Shown here in pieces: positions 1 through 11,349 of a stretch of 64,000 nucleotides of DNA. This stretch comes from Mariannaea sp. PMI_226 (lineage: Eukaryota > Ascomycota > Sordariomycetes > Hypocreales > Nectriaceae), in the NCBI GenBank assembly GCA_024336345.1, contig JANFOG010000003.1, positions 2,052,501 through 2,116,500 on the forward strand. The letters are read 5' to 3'. How positions within the stretch are numbered: the stretch's first letter is position 1; every line of letters starts with the position of its first letter. Below the pieces are notes generated by a model. The model worked only from the letters and a program-made list of their open reading frames with translations, did no database searches and was not told the DNA's origin. The translations under genes were made by a program, and so were the position numbers.

Positions 1-3000
1 GCGGGCGTGTAGAAATAGATGGTGGTCGGGATCAGGATGGATAATAGTAATGGCATATGAAAATAAAACAGAAGTGTAACCATGTTGCTGCACAACATTT
101 CAATTTGCAGGGTCCATCGTGCATGTACGGAATGCATCTGGGTATTGCTTTCGTGGTCACTGTAGAACGAATCAAATGGGGGTCACAACAGAGCTAGGTA
201 TCTGGTATACTCGTGTTGAATGACGTGAGCATTCTTGTCTGTGAGTATGTGAGGGGACGCTCTTGAGTCTGAGGTTATGGAGTACACGCTTTGCGATGTA
301 TCATTGACCAATAGGGAGGTTAGGCATAGTGCCTCATGTGGCCAATAAATTAATCTACTAGATGTCGAACATCCCATACGAGATGCGGTTGGCGTAGAGA
401 ATTGGACGACTTGAGATAAGACGGTGGGTGTTCATGTTCTGTTGCACTCTCCGCATATCCGTCCTCTCGCCGCAAGCCGCCAGAGGACACCGGACGAACG
501 TGCAGCATTCAGGGCACGGCTGAGGCCGGAGATGCCGTGGTGAAATAGACATGTACTGTAGATTAAATTCCTGCCGGTACCCGAAGGCGATGCAACGCCA
601 CCGGACACGTTTCGTCTTCCGTCTGGGTAACAGTTCACCGAGTCCAGAGGTAACACAGGACCTTGGCTCCAGGGCTAACGCTTCATGGACAGCGCTGCGA
701 GGCGAGTTGAGGAAGCCTCAACGGAGTAGGTATGCAAGTGGCTGATGGTTTGATGACCCCATCATGACGGACGAAAGCGAAGGGCTGAGAGAAAGTTGGA
801 GCCAGAGGAGGAGGCCCAGAACCATATGCCGATGTCACCAAGCAGCCCAGGTACCTAGCTAAGCTGTCTTTCAATCCTGCTCCAAATGTTGAGAATTAGA
901 CCGTCATTTCACAAACAGACGAGACGTGGTTGCATGTCACCGGTCAGTTTCCATTCCCAAAGAGCAGGCTGCGAGTGATCAGGGGAGGTAGGAGAATCGC
1001 TGAAGGGGAGCCATCATGAACAAGGGTATTCTGCGTTCTAACGAAGGCAGGTAGCTCATTACGTACCTGAACATCTCAAAAAAATGAATGCAGGCACTTT
1101 AGTCTTCTCCGTACAACGTCCTCGTGGGACAGAGCGGGGCCGCCATCGGATGGGCCCCCTCTTCGCCTATCGATGCGACACCCGATGAGACGTGAAGATG
1201 ACAGGAAGTGAAGTACGCAGCTGAAGGGGAAACGTTTGGTAGGATCTTAAAGCATGTGACTTTCAATCCATGCCAACATGAGTGCCACTCATCAGCCCGT
1301 TCCATGACTTCTCAGATTGCATGACCCGCTTGGGCGCAATCGTCAACTCATTTTGGCAGGGAAGAGCAAGGACAGGACAGGGCAGAGCTACCTAGGTACC
1401 TGGCAGAGGACGATTGGCAGCAAAAGGGCTGGAAATAGAGGCCTTGAAGACGGGTGAGTGCCTCGATAAGGATTCCAATTGCTTGGACCCCACAGTCATT
1501 GATTGGTGCAACAGCTTGGAGTAGCGTGGGGGGGCAAGCTCCAAACTGTCACGATGTTGACAGTTCTGCTGGTGTATCCAACCCACGTGGGACATTGATC
1601 AAATGAGTATATGCCCAATAGAGAAATATGTACGGAGTAATCTGGATCTGGGAGTTTGAGCATGTCTGGGAGATTGCACAGCCTTGCCTCACACGCACAA
1701 GTTTCACCAGCATTCCTCGAGTTTCCCGCCTCTCTTGGTACGTAAAACATCCAATACTACGGTCCATGAAGCTAGCTGGAAAGCCCAGCATGAAGCTTGC
1801 TTCCCCGGGCCTTATTCTGCTGCATTACTGCTGGAGACTCTTTGATCAGAAACGGGCCTGGGCGTTCGCTTTCCCCGCAGAGATGCGGCGCCCGCGCGGC
1901 AGGCCGGTTTCCTCTCGGCCGACTGGCGGCAGAATCCACTGATGAGCCAAACGGGGAGGGAGGGGGGAGAAAAGCCCTAGCTTCTTAGCGGCCGAACAAA
2001 GCCGCACTTCAAAGTCAGATGCTCTTTTGCCTCCCAGGCACAGGGCCATCCGCGCCCAACCAGGGGGAAGCTATTCCCACCCGGCGCACCAATAACGCAG
2101 AAATAAAAAGGGCCCCGGCTGACTTTGCACCTGTTCTATTCGTGGTGGCTGGTGGTCACACGACTTACCTGCCCAGCGAGCCCCGCGCCAGAAGGGAAGA
2201 TCAGAAGACTCGGTGCAAGCATGCACGCAACCTAAGCAAGGGGCGTGTTGTGTTGTTACATCTAAGAGGGGAAACGGAAGCATCATCCAGCACAAACCCG
2301 TCCAGCCAAATAAATCCGTCCAGTAATTAATTACCAGGCAGGGCCATGCGATCAATTAGCCGAGTCTTGTTTTGAGGCGTCTCAAGGTGGCCGTCATCTG
2401 CTTATTGTACATACTGTGCCGGTATTATAGGTTGGTCAAGGGGAATGAATACTCTAAAAGCTCAACAAAGAGCGAATCACCTGTCGTGAGGGGGGGCTCG
2501 TGTCGCGTGGCCAGATAGTGAGGCTCTGGTTGGATCCTACGGTGGCCAATATGTCTGATCGCCGTGGGAGAGGGGCTGGTTTGAGTCTACATGCATTACG
2601 AAGAAATAAGTCGTGCAGAAATCAGAAAAGACGGTCCTGTAACTAGTAAAGCATACCTACGTAGAACGTACGTAGATTGAAGGTTGATGGATGTAGTGGG
2701 TGGACACGATGGGCCTTGGACGGAGGTCTACCCACGTAGCCTACAAATAGAGGGGTCAGAAACGACGAAAATGATCAAGGCTAGAATTACTACGTAGAAC
2801 CCTATCCTGCAAGATAAGCCGGGTGGGAATTAGCTGTTGTGCTTCCGAAGAGAAATGCTTGACTCTACCGTTGAGACGGGATAGGGTTTAAGCACTAGGC
2901 AAAACAAATTCGGAATGGATTTGCTTCTTAAAAAGCAATGCTATTCAGCTCGTTTACGCTGGACAAATGATAGAAGAATGAATAACCCTGGAATGACAAG

Positions 3001-5529
3001 CTGCCTTCGTCTTTTTGAATGACCACAGCGAGCTCAATGGGATCATCATTTGGGGCGCTAGACGGGCCGCAAAAGTGAGACTGCGTCAGTGCGAGAGAGC
3101 TGATATAAGATCTCATCAGGGACGTTGAGACAATGATGTGGAGGATGGGGTTGGGTTGGCAAGCTGGTAGGCGCTTTACTCCAAAGCCAGGCCAACTTGA
3201 GCGGGCGAGACAAGGCATAGTTGATAAATGGTGAATGATAACTGGGTTGCTGCCTTGGTCTATTGGGCATAGTGATGTACGTTAGGCACGGGAGGCTGTC
3301 TTAACTTCAAGTGACGATGAGTATACCTATACCTAGAGGAGTATGCAAGGGGCGAATGGTGGAGGGACGGCACACGAACCTACAACGTCTGGGGGAAAAA
3401 TTGCAAGGGTCTCTGGATGTGGCGCCCCCCCTTTGGGCCTGTATCTCAGGAACATCGACGTCAACATTTCATCGAGTGACCCAGGCATGCGTACCTCCCC
3501 CGGGGGCAAGGCTCGACCAGCTGTGAAGCCGTACGGACTGCCGAACTGGTCAGCACATCGGTCGGATATATTCGAAAGAGACCGAACGCCGAGACCTAGC
3601 AAGCCACGCGTGCCCTGCGTCCAAACATGGGTGCAGAATAGGGAAGGGTGAAGTGGCGGAGGACTGAAATGCAAGGAGAGTAATTCCTCCTCAAGAAGAG
3701 TTGAACATGATCAGAAAGAAAAGAAAAGAAAAGAAAAAAGAAACGGAACGGAAGAGATAGGCTTGAAGGGAGCCCATCTGAACCCACCAGGCGGAATATC
3801 AATCCAGAATGGAGAAGCTGCAAGGCCCCCCCATGGAGTGTGCAGGATCCGAGACAGTGGCGGCGGTGAAGTGCTTGTCAATAAAAAGGAAATAGAGAGA
3901 CAAAGAAAAGAAAAGTATTACCATATGTGACAGATAGCGAGCTCAAATGATTTGCTTTCAGTGATGGCTAGAAGTGATCAGGATTTTGAATCCGTGGTTG
4001 AAAACGAAGTAAAGGAACTGGCATGAATAAGGTACTGTACTATGCGTATGGCCCATTTTGGGTGATCCTGTGATGTCCCTTTGGCTGGGGCTTGTGGGCT
4101 TAACCCCAACCATTAATTTGTACAGCAAACCATGCATCTGTACATATGCAGGGTGCTACTTGTTCTAAGGGCACAATATGGGAGATGGATGCGCACGAGA
4201 AAAGTGTACAGATAGGAAGTGTGTAGAGGACAAATATATGGCCGGCAGGTATATCTACTAGGAAGTTTATGCCCAAACGCCAGACACCGTAGGCAGAGGC
4301 AACTTGAAATCAGATAGGTACCAAATATAGACAAGAAAAAACCAGGTGAGTACATCTAGATAGACTGGAATTCTAGACTGCTGGGGGATGGCTACTAGCC
4401 AGTATGCTACGTTTTTGTGTGATTGAAGCCTGGCCTGATCCAATACTTATTCACTGGTGCTGAACACAATCCGTCTCCCCACAACAACAACAAAGTCATA
4501 TAATCTATACAATTACCAACCAACCGTAAGGTAGGTATGCAGGTCTAAAGATGGGTGTATTCATGTATGTACGGAGTCCGTACCTTGATGGGAGGGTGAG
4601 ACAGACTCCACTGATCGGAGAGGGAGGGATGGAGGGGCAGGTACACCTATGAGCAGGTAGACCTGATGATTGTTTTGATGCGTTGTGTTCGAAATGTACA
4701 TGTTGACATGGTATGCCCAAGGCACTCCTAGCACGGTTCTATACGTAGTTATAAAGTACCACGCCTACTTGGCAAAGTACCTTAGGTATCTTACACCGGC
4801 TTGAGGTGAGGTGAGGTGGACTTTGTCGGGACGAAGCACAGATCCATGATCCATGTTCAGTGTTGCCCCAAAATCCATCGAAGCGTGAAGACGAGCATGG
4901 GTCATCCCACTTGACAAGATTCTGGACCAGCAAGAACCGACCACTGACCAGAGACTATAGACCACGACCACAGCTCCAGCGCCCTGGTCGACCCTGACAC
5001 ACGGGACGGCCGGTACTTTGTGGGTACGTACTTTGCACAGGGCTGGGCCTGGGTCCTCCCCCTTGCCCGCCCACATCACTTGCGCTTGCGCTGGGGCTTC
5101 CCGTCTGGCGGTACGTACCTGTCTACCGATGATAAGGTAGGTAAGGTGTACGGAGTGAGGAAGGTTGATTGTTGATTCAGGGATCCCTGAGGATCCCTCA
5201 CCTGAGGTACCTCGCCCCCAACCATTTGGGGCATTTGGGGCATTTGGGGACCTTGGGACTGACTCCTCCCGTATGGCATGTACCTATGTACTGTAACTAC
5301 TCCGTCAGGTTAGGTACCTTTAGGTGGGATGTGGATGGGGATGGGAATGGGGAATGGGATGGGATCCTGGTCCCTCGGGCACCTGCACGTACGCACGCCG
5401 TCATCATGAGCTCTCTCAACGCCTGTTCGCAGCTGACGCCCATTGCCCTCGAAACGTTCACATGTGTAATTACGGAGGACCGCACCGTTGTTACTAGCAT
5501 TGGCATTGCATTGAGGGGGGGGAAGGGAA
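1..5529. other. gene-free interval, palindrome-rich
   Basis: No open frame here is long, conserved-looking or splice-consistent enough to call a gene. The open frames present are short, overlap on both strands and lack recognisable protein composition. The interval contains many short motifs built on GTACGGAGT, CTACGTAG and TACCTAGGTA (for example 1389-1398, 1630-1640, 2657-2664, 4569-4583, 5148-5156) and a 9-nt unit repeated three times at 5223-5249. It probably serves as a distal promoter region for the gene at 7363, or is the remains of decayed sequence; the sequence does not decide which. Confidence 0.6.
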
Positions 5530-7362
5530 TTTGGTAGAAAACATTAAGCTGGGCACCTACCAACACTCAACAACAGAACCTCGCCTTGCCTTCTTATTCC
5601 GATATTCGCACATCTGTGACCTCGAGCCTCGAGCCTTGATCCTCGACCTTGGAGCTTCGAACTTCGAATCTCAACAACAAAGTCGTGGCAGTCCTTATTG
5701 TTTTTTTTTTCCCTTCCTCCTGGTTCTGTGCTCTCTCATTCGACCTCTCGTTTTCACTCTGGTCATATTTTTCTTTCTTTACTTTTTCCTTTCTTCTTCT
5801 GTATTTTCTCGTCCCGACTCAAGTCACTTGCCTTCTCAACCCCCCTCCCCTCCCCCTCCCACCCCCGGTTTGTGGCTTGTTGCCTCCCAGTTGTCTCCTC
5901 CTCATTCGATTTCCGTATTGAACCGGCCGGCCTTGTTGGCTTGCTTAGCCACCCAGCCCGCACAGCTGCATGTCTCAAGAGCTAGCTTGGGAGCCTCCAC
6001 TTTGAGATTCTCCCAGCATCCACACCTCACCCCTCGAGAGAGAGTCAAGAGCCGAAGAGAGTCGAGACTAGGAGACTAGAGCAGGATCTCGGCCATCCCA
6101 CGTATAAACCCCATGCCATATTAACCTTGCGTGCGTCCTCTCCCAATTTCCCAACACAGGATTGTATCGATTCCGTCTACTATTGATATCCCCCGGATTC
6201 TCGATCCCCGATCTGCCGTGCTTCAGGATTCGTGTTGTACCTGGCCCCTCCGTTTTCTGCAGAAGAGTACATCGCAAGCCCTCAGTTCCAGGTGACTCGA
6301 CCTCACACCGAATCAAGGTTGTTTCTTGTTCAAACCTCCCATTACACACGAATCCACACGAAAAGCCCAAGACTCGGAAATCAAGCTTCGCCAGCTCATC
6401 CCGGAGGTTTACACAGCCGAATTACGACTTCATCACCATTCAGAGTCTCCGTTCATCTTTTCTTCTACTTCTTTTTTTTTTGAAGGCAATTTGATTTTCC
6501 TCCGCCCTTTTTCATGTCTTCTTAATACACGTTGACTTTGAACGACATCCTGACGACAAACAAGCATCATTCCCGCCAGCTGCCATACACCTGCTTTTCC
6601 CTCCTCTTTCTCTTTTTCTTCTTTTAAATTCTTTTAAAATCTTTTCACCCTTACCATCTGCCACACTATTGGCCCTGTGAAACACAATTCTTTGTGTTGG
6701 CCTACTAATCATCTATTTCTGGCCCCAATCACGCAGCGACCCAGCGTCATCTTGACACCTCGTCACACCTGCGTCCGAGTTCAGTTGTCAGTGCTGAGCT
6801 CAGCCAGCCGCTTCCATTTCACACTTATTCCTCTCTACAAAAGGCGCCAAATCCAGCAACTCAGCCCTCATAATCACTCTCATTAGTCGCCGCTTAACCA
6901 CCATTCCACGAGGGACCTTCGGAGATCAAGGTCTTCTCATATCCGAATCATCAGACTCATCAGAACCAAATCGAGCCTTTCAAGGTGAAACTCGCAGTGA
7001 GGAATCAGAAACGCCCTGTCGTATTCCATTGGCACTCACTCCCTCCACGTATTTTTTGTCAATCTTGACATTTCGCATGGCCTTGTTATAGCATTGCTAT
7101 CAAATCCAACGAGTCCACGAAACTGGGGACAAGCGACCTACCTCCTATAGGATCGCTGCCTTTTCCTGCTTCGGTCTGCACGGTCATTCTTCTTCAGTCG
7201 ACAATTCACAATGGTGATGATGCTCAACCCTTGATACAGCCGACAGACCTACCATCGAAACATCTTGGAGGGCTGGCATAACTTCGTTTGTCGCCCATCA
7301 ATATCAGGTCACCTCAAGTTCAGTCCTCATCTACCTGCCTGGTGGCATTTCTATATGCAGAA
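5530..7362 (+). promoter_or_regulatory. long pyrimidine-rich leader of the DUF1752 gene
   Basis: About 1.8 kb ahead of the predicted start at 7363 is strongly C/T-rich on the plus strand (for example 5698-5870 and 6590-6650). This is typical of transcribed leaders and core promoters in filamentous ascomycetes. No convincing coding frame crosses it. A short upstream ORF, seven codons plus stop, starts at 7211 and ends at 7234, outside the main frame's start. The stretch ending in a CAG at 7358-7360 could be the acceptor of a leader intron. The transcription start cannot be placed from sequence alone. Long leaders with short upstream ORFs often mark translationally regulated fungal regulators; that is inference here. 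Confidence 0.45.
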
Positions 7363-8954
7363 ATGGACCCAGATATGCATATGATACTTCCCAAGGGAAT
7401 TGTCATTAACACTAATAACATTTACAGAGAAGTAGCAGGCTTCTCTACCATTCCGACTAGCAAGGTGTGGGAATATTGGCATGGTATTGAACTCTTCAAC
7501 AGGACTAATGTTGGCCTCGACTGACATTATGTAGTTTATACCACCACTCACAAGAGGCTTAAGGACCCTACAGCATGTCGATTGGAGAATTTCTGGTGGC
7601 ATGTCTGGGGCAGCGACCGAAAACACCTAAAAGGGCAGACTCTGGCCAAGATTTATGAGCACATATCTACTGGGCCTACTTTTGTACCGCTCAGAGGTCC
7701 GCCAAATCGATGGGAAAGCCCTGATGTATGTTCAGCTGAGCTATTCCCTTTAGCTCTCTGCCAATGTTGACTGACATGTGCTAGATGCCCCCCTTTGCGA
7801 AGCAACTCTTCGAAGAGATCCAAACCGAATCAACACCACTTCCAACACCCCCCGCGAAGCCTCGCCAGTTGAGCAAGACTGGTGGATCAGGCCTAAGGGT
7901 ACTGTCTTCCAGCGCATCCAAGCCTCCTCCCGCCCACCCAATCCTAAAGAAGAACCGAGGATCGTCCTCCTCAGGCCCTAAGCCCACAGCCCGCTTCGTC
8001 TCTCCTGTCCCCTCTGATAATGAGGTTGATATACCATCATCCGGGAGCACAGCAGCAACAGTTACCGAAGCGCCTGTCTACGTGAGCTCATCTCCAAAGA
8101 AGAAGCCTACCCCTCCTCCCAAGAAATTCGTTGTTACGACAGCCGCGAAAAAGCGAAGGCCATCGTTACCCAGGAGGCAATCCTCCGATCACGGCCCACG
8201 AGAGTCAGCTCCGCAAGGTGCAATACGACAGGTAGCACCGCGCCCCGTTACGCCCATTGTTGAGGACCATTCGGAACATACCGCCCATCAATCAGAAGGA
8301 GAAATTTCTCCGACTTCTCAGCCGCCTCCCCAACTGAGTGAAAAAGCACGAGGCAAACAGCCCGCGATCCCTAGACGACCGGTCCCATTATCAAACGGAC
8401 AGTTGCGGCACAATACATACGCCGCTCCTCAACCTGAGCCGTTCTGGTCTAATGAAAGTGCACCATTCAAGCTTCCACAAACCCATTCTCTTGTAGACCT
8501 TAATGGTCATGTCAGACGGAGAGATTCAGCAACGTCTCGATCCCCCCTAACCGTCGGGTCGCTACAGAGTAATTCGAGCATAGACCTATCACGCATGGCA
8601 CGTTCTCAATCCTACAACATGTTGGACGTGCAAAACGACCCAAACCGTCGCGTTCCAGCCACTGGCCTCTTATCAACAGCCACTGCCGAAACATCCAAGG
8701 TTGACGCCACGGGGACTATACTCGACCAGTCCGGTCAGAGTGCGGTACCTGAACCCAAAATGAGTGAGAAACGCCCGCCCTCTCACCACTCCATCCCTAT
8801 TGAACGAAAACGTTCGATCCTAGATGCCACCTTCACACCAACTCCGCCAAGTACGGCAGCAAGCGTGCCCTTGGGCCGGACAAAAAGCCAATTGACACTT
8901 CTCTTGGAGCGCGAGAAGGCGAGGGCGCGCGGCGAGTTGCTTCCAAATATTTAG
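7363..8954 (+). CDS. AreA GATA-like (DUF1752) domain protein, likely nuclear regulator
   Basis: Three exons, 7363-7483, 7535-7725 and 7785-8954, give a 493-residue protein. The introns are 51 and 59 nt; the second has a CTGAC branch site just before its TAG. The first two exons encode the conserved block. Around residues 33-66 is the VWEYWHVYTT...RLENFWWHVWG segment that marks the DUF1752/AreA GATA-like family, followed to about residue 104 by a conserved PTFVPLRGP stretch. The rest is a low-complexity Pro/Ser-rich tail with basic clusters. The domain is named for its presence beside the GATA finger of AreA nitrogen regulators, but no GATA zinc finger is visible here, so direct DNA binding should not be assumed. 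The start is the first in-frame ATG and fits the family N-terminus (ILPKGIV). Nuclear regulation is inferred. The gene converges on the small gene at 9985. Confidence 0.85.
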
Positions 8955-9984
8955 ATTCACCTTTTCTCGGGGCTGAATGGTTTTTTTCTCCTCAGCCTGT
9001 TTTTTTTCGTTTCTCATGTCCGAATATACCCTTAAGAGCATTTCGCAATTTCAACCTTTTTTTTCATGGCTTGTTTGTGCAAGTCGGGTTGACCCGAAGG
9101 TCGGGAAGCGTATTTGACTCAAATCACCAGCGGAAGGTGGAAAATAGCTCTTGTTTTTTTTTTTTTTTAATTTCTTTCTGTTTTATCTTCTGACCGCTAT
9201 GTGACTATGGTCACTCATGATTTCGGTGGCATGAATGATTCTGAAAGGAGATAAATATAGATGACACAGCATCCGTAGCTGCTAATGCTCCTAAAATATT
9301 ATCACTAGATTTGTATGCCTCCTGTGACACTTGTATGGCTAGAACATGATTCTGAAGATGGGTAGATGGCTCTTCACATGTGTGACATCATGTGCTCCTC
9401 ACCACTCATGACACAATCAAGTAGATGCCTAAGAAGAGCGTAATTCTAAAAGCATTTGCCTGGTCTTTGTGAGAAATATATCTAACTGAAAATTAAAGGC
9501 TATGAAATCTGGATAAATACGTAACTTAAAAAAAAAGACTTCTAGTTGTATTCTTTTCTCTCAATCCAGACTGTAGGGTGGGCTGGCAGAAATGCTGGGC
9601 TTCATGACTTGCTCGACGGGACACTGACTGGACTCACCATCTGATCAAATGGTTGCCTTATAATTTTTGTTTGAAGACTATAAGAACAAAAATATTCAAA
9701 TATCTAGACAATTGGTATAAATTTTACTCCATTCGATAGTCCTACCCGTGATTCCGTCTTAGACGCAAATTGATGAGGGTCTCAAAGGGATAAATTATAT
9801 GTATCACTGAAGCTACCCTTTGCGCCTTTTGCAAAGACTTGAGGAAGTATCTTTAATCCTAGTCGTAGGACCACCACACTGAAGCTAAGCTTAATGCCTA
9901 TGAAGGTGATCAAATCCGGCTGGTCGAGCTAGTCATCCTGACATGTCAAAACACCGTCCTGGATATATATACCGGTTTCAGGGG
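8955..9984. other. convergent 3' interval
   Basis: This interval lies between the stops of two converging genes and is AT-rich. It contains a run of 15 T at 9154-9168 and no plausible coding frame. It most likely holds the two 3' untranslated regions. Confidence 0.6.
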
Positions 9985-10354
9985 CTATAACGAATCAAGT
10001 TCCAAGAATCGTTCGGAATCTCTGAAAGTGTGATATTCCTGGCCCTGTTCGAGGTCCATCGCTGTTGAGAAGGTCCTGTTTCCCGGTGCGAAGAACATTG
10101 TATTGACAATAGCATATGGCGGCGCAGGAGACAGGCCTAGAAATAGACATCAGTCGTGTGTAAATTAGCTGCCGTTCGGATGTCTCAAAAAAGAGGAATT
10201 CTACTTAACTATGTATGACCGAACGATACTTACGTGGTTCTCGATGGCTATTGCAACGGCGACAGCGAATGCACCCGTAGAGAACAGCTACGGCAGGTGG
10301 AATCGCAACAACCAGCGCTATGATTCCAACAATCGCTTCGATGGAGATTGGCAT
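9985..10354 (-). CDS. small single-pass membrane protein (90 aa)
   Basis: Two exons on the minus strand, 10354-10234 and 10136-9985, are joined across a 97-nt intron (GTAAGT donor, CTAG acceptor) and give 90 residues. The N-terminus MPISIEAIVG runs directly into one strongly hydrophobic segment (about residues 8-27), followed by a Cys/Arg cluster (CIRCRRC, residues 29-35). This predicts one membrane span with a basic cytosolic flank and the short N-terminus outside. The remaining 55 residues are polar. Short proteins with this layout are common in filamentous ascomycetes but mostly unnamed, so no function is assigned. The Cys residues beside the membrane could be palmitoylated (inference). 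It is divergent from the Clr5-ankyrin gene, about 1 kb away. The clean splice junction restoring frame to a stop supports a real gene, but its size and lack of a known family leave doubt. Confidence 0.55.
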
Positions 10355-11349
10355 GATGGCTGGGGAAAAATGACTTGACGAGGGCACCAGAGGGTAAAGC
10401 AAGGCCGGATGTGTGGATGTGAATGTTGTCAGGCCAGCACCAGCCCCGACAATACTCTTGGTGGTGTAAGTATGGGACGAAAGAGGTGACAAGAATGCCA
10501 AGCAGCTGCATCACAAGGTGCAAAGCCATGATATATACGTCTTAGCACTCAGAATGATAGAAATGCGAGATAAATATGTACAATTCTTCTGGCAGTGGAT
10601 GAAATTCGTCTTCCGCATGGGATGCATTTTTCGGGACTGGGGGCTTAGCCAGACTCTCCAGGTGTGCTTGACACAGCTCTGACGTTTTCCGATTGTGGTA
10701 ACGACGAACGAGACATGATGTTCATAGATTTGCCGGTCCTTGCCGTCAGGTCAGCTTTCAGATTGTGGGAGAAGCGAATAAAACGGCGTGTCTGTTTACT
10801 GGCAGCCTGCCCGACGACAGCGAACACAGCCCTCATCGGCGTAGCGATTTTGGGGTACATAAGTTCGTATGCAGTTGGGGCACAGCAACAGGTCATTCCA
10901 ACGGTGCTCAACTCCTTGTGTGGATTCTCAGATTCTGTCAGCAGCGAGTAAAACGACAGCATTTGCCCAGAAACTTGCCAACAGCTAACCATACCGTCCG
11001 GATTGGTGTCACGCATGTGCCACGGGGTACGTCATTTCCACTTGGTCAATGTGAGAGCATAGGCGGCACAGCTCCAGGATAAACATCAGATTCTGGGACT
11101 GACCAATCAATCGTGGGCTGGCTGCTCAGCTTGGACGTAAGCCACCTCAGATTCTGGGACTGACCAGTCATTGATTTACCCACGGATTTGCGGCTCATTC
11201 GTGGCATGAAAGGCGAGCAAGATTTAAATAATTTGGCTTCCCCAGCAGTTGCTTCTCATTCTCATCTCCTTCGATCCAAGCAAACCACCAAGATATTGTC
11301 CAGCCCACGCTCCCTGACACCTCAAGCCTGTTTCTTTTATTGCCCTACC
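10355..11349. promoter_or_regulatory. shared divergent promoter interval with a direct repeat
   Basis: This is the interval between the small membrane-protein gene and the Clr5-ankyrin gene. It contains a 24-nt direct repeat with one mismatch at 11086-11109 and 11147-11170, and an AT-rich TTTAAATAATTT stretch near 11222. Two overlapping opposite-strand frames at 10645-11016 are open but have no recognisable content and no start or splice context that convinces me. Confidence 0.4.
11086..11170. repeat. 24-nt direct repeat, two copies
   Basis: The unit TCAGATTCTGGGACTGACCA followed by a/gTCA occurs at 11086-11109 and 11147-11170, start to start 61 nt. The copies differ at one base. They lie about 180-260 nt ahead of the Clr5-ankyrin start codon. 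Confidence 0.8.

Noticed and set aside
5531..6079. 182-codon plus-strand frame in the leader region
   Set aside because: The translated composition (Phe, Pro, Ser, Leu runs) simply reflects pyrimidine-rich DNA, and several frames are open together.
10645..11016. Overlapping plus- and minus-strand frames of 95-123 codons
   Set aside because: Both strands are open at once over the same DNA, neither has family features or a clear start context, and the interval lies between two divergent genes.
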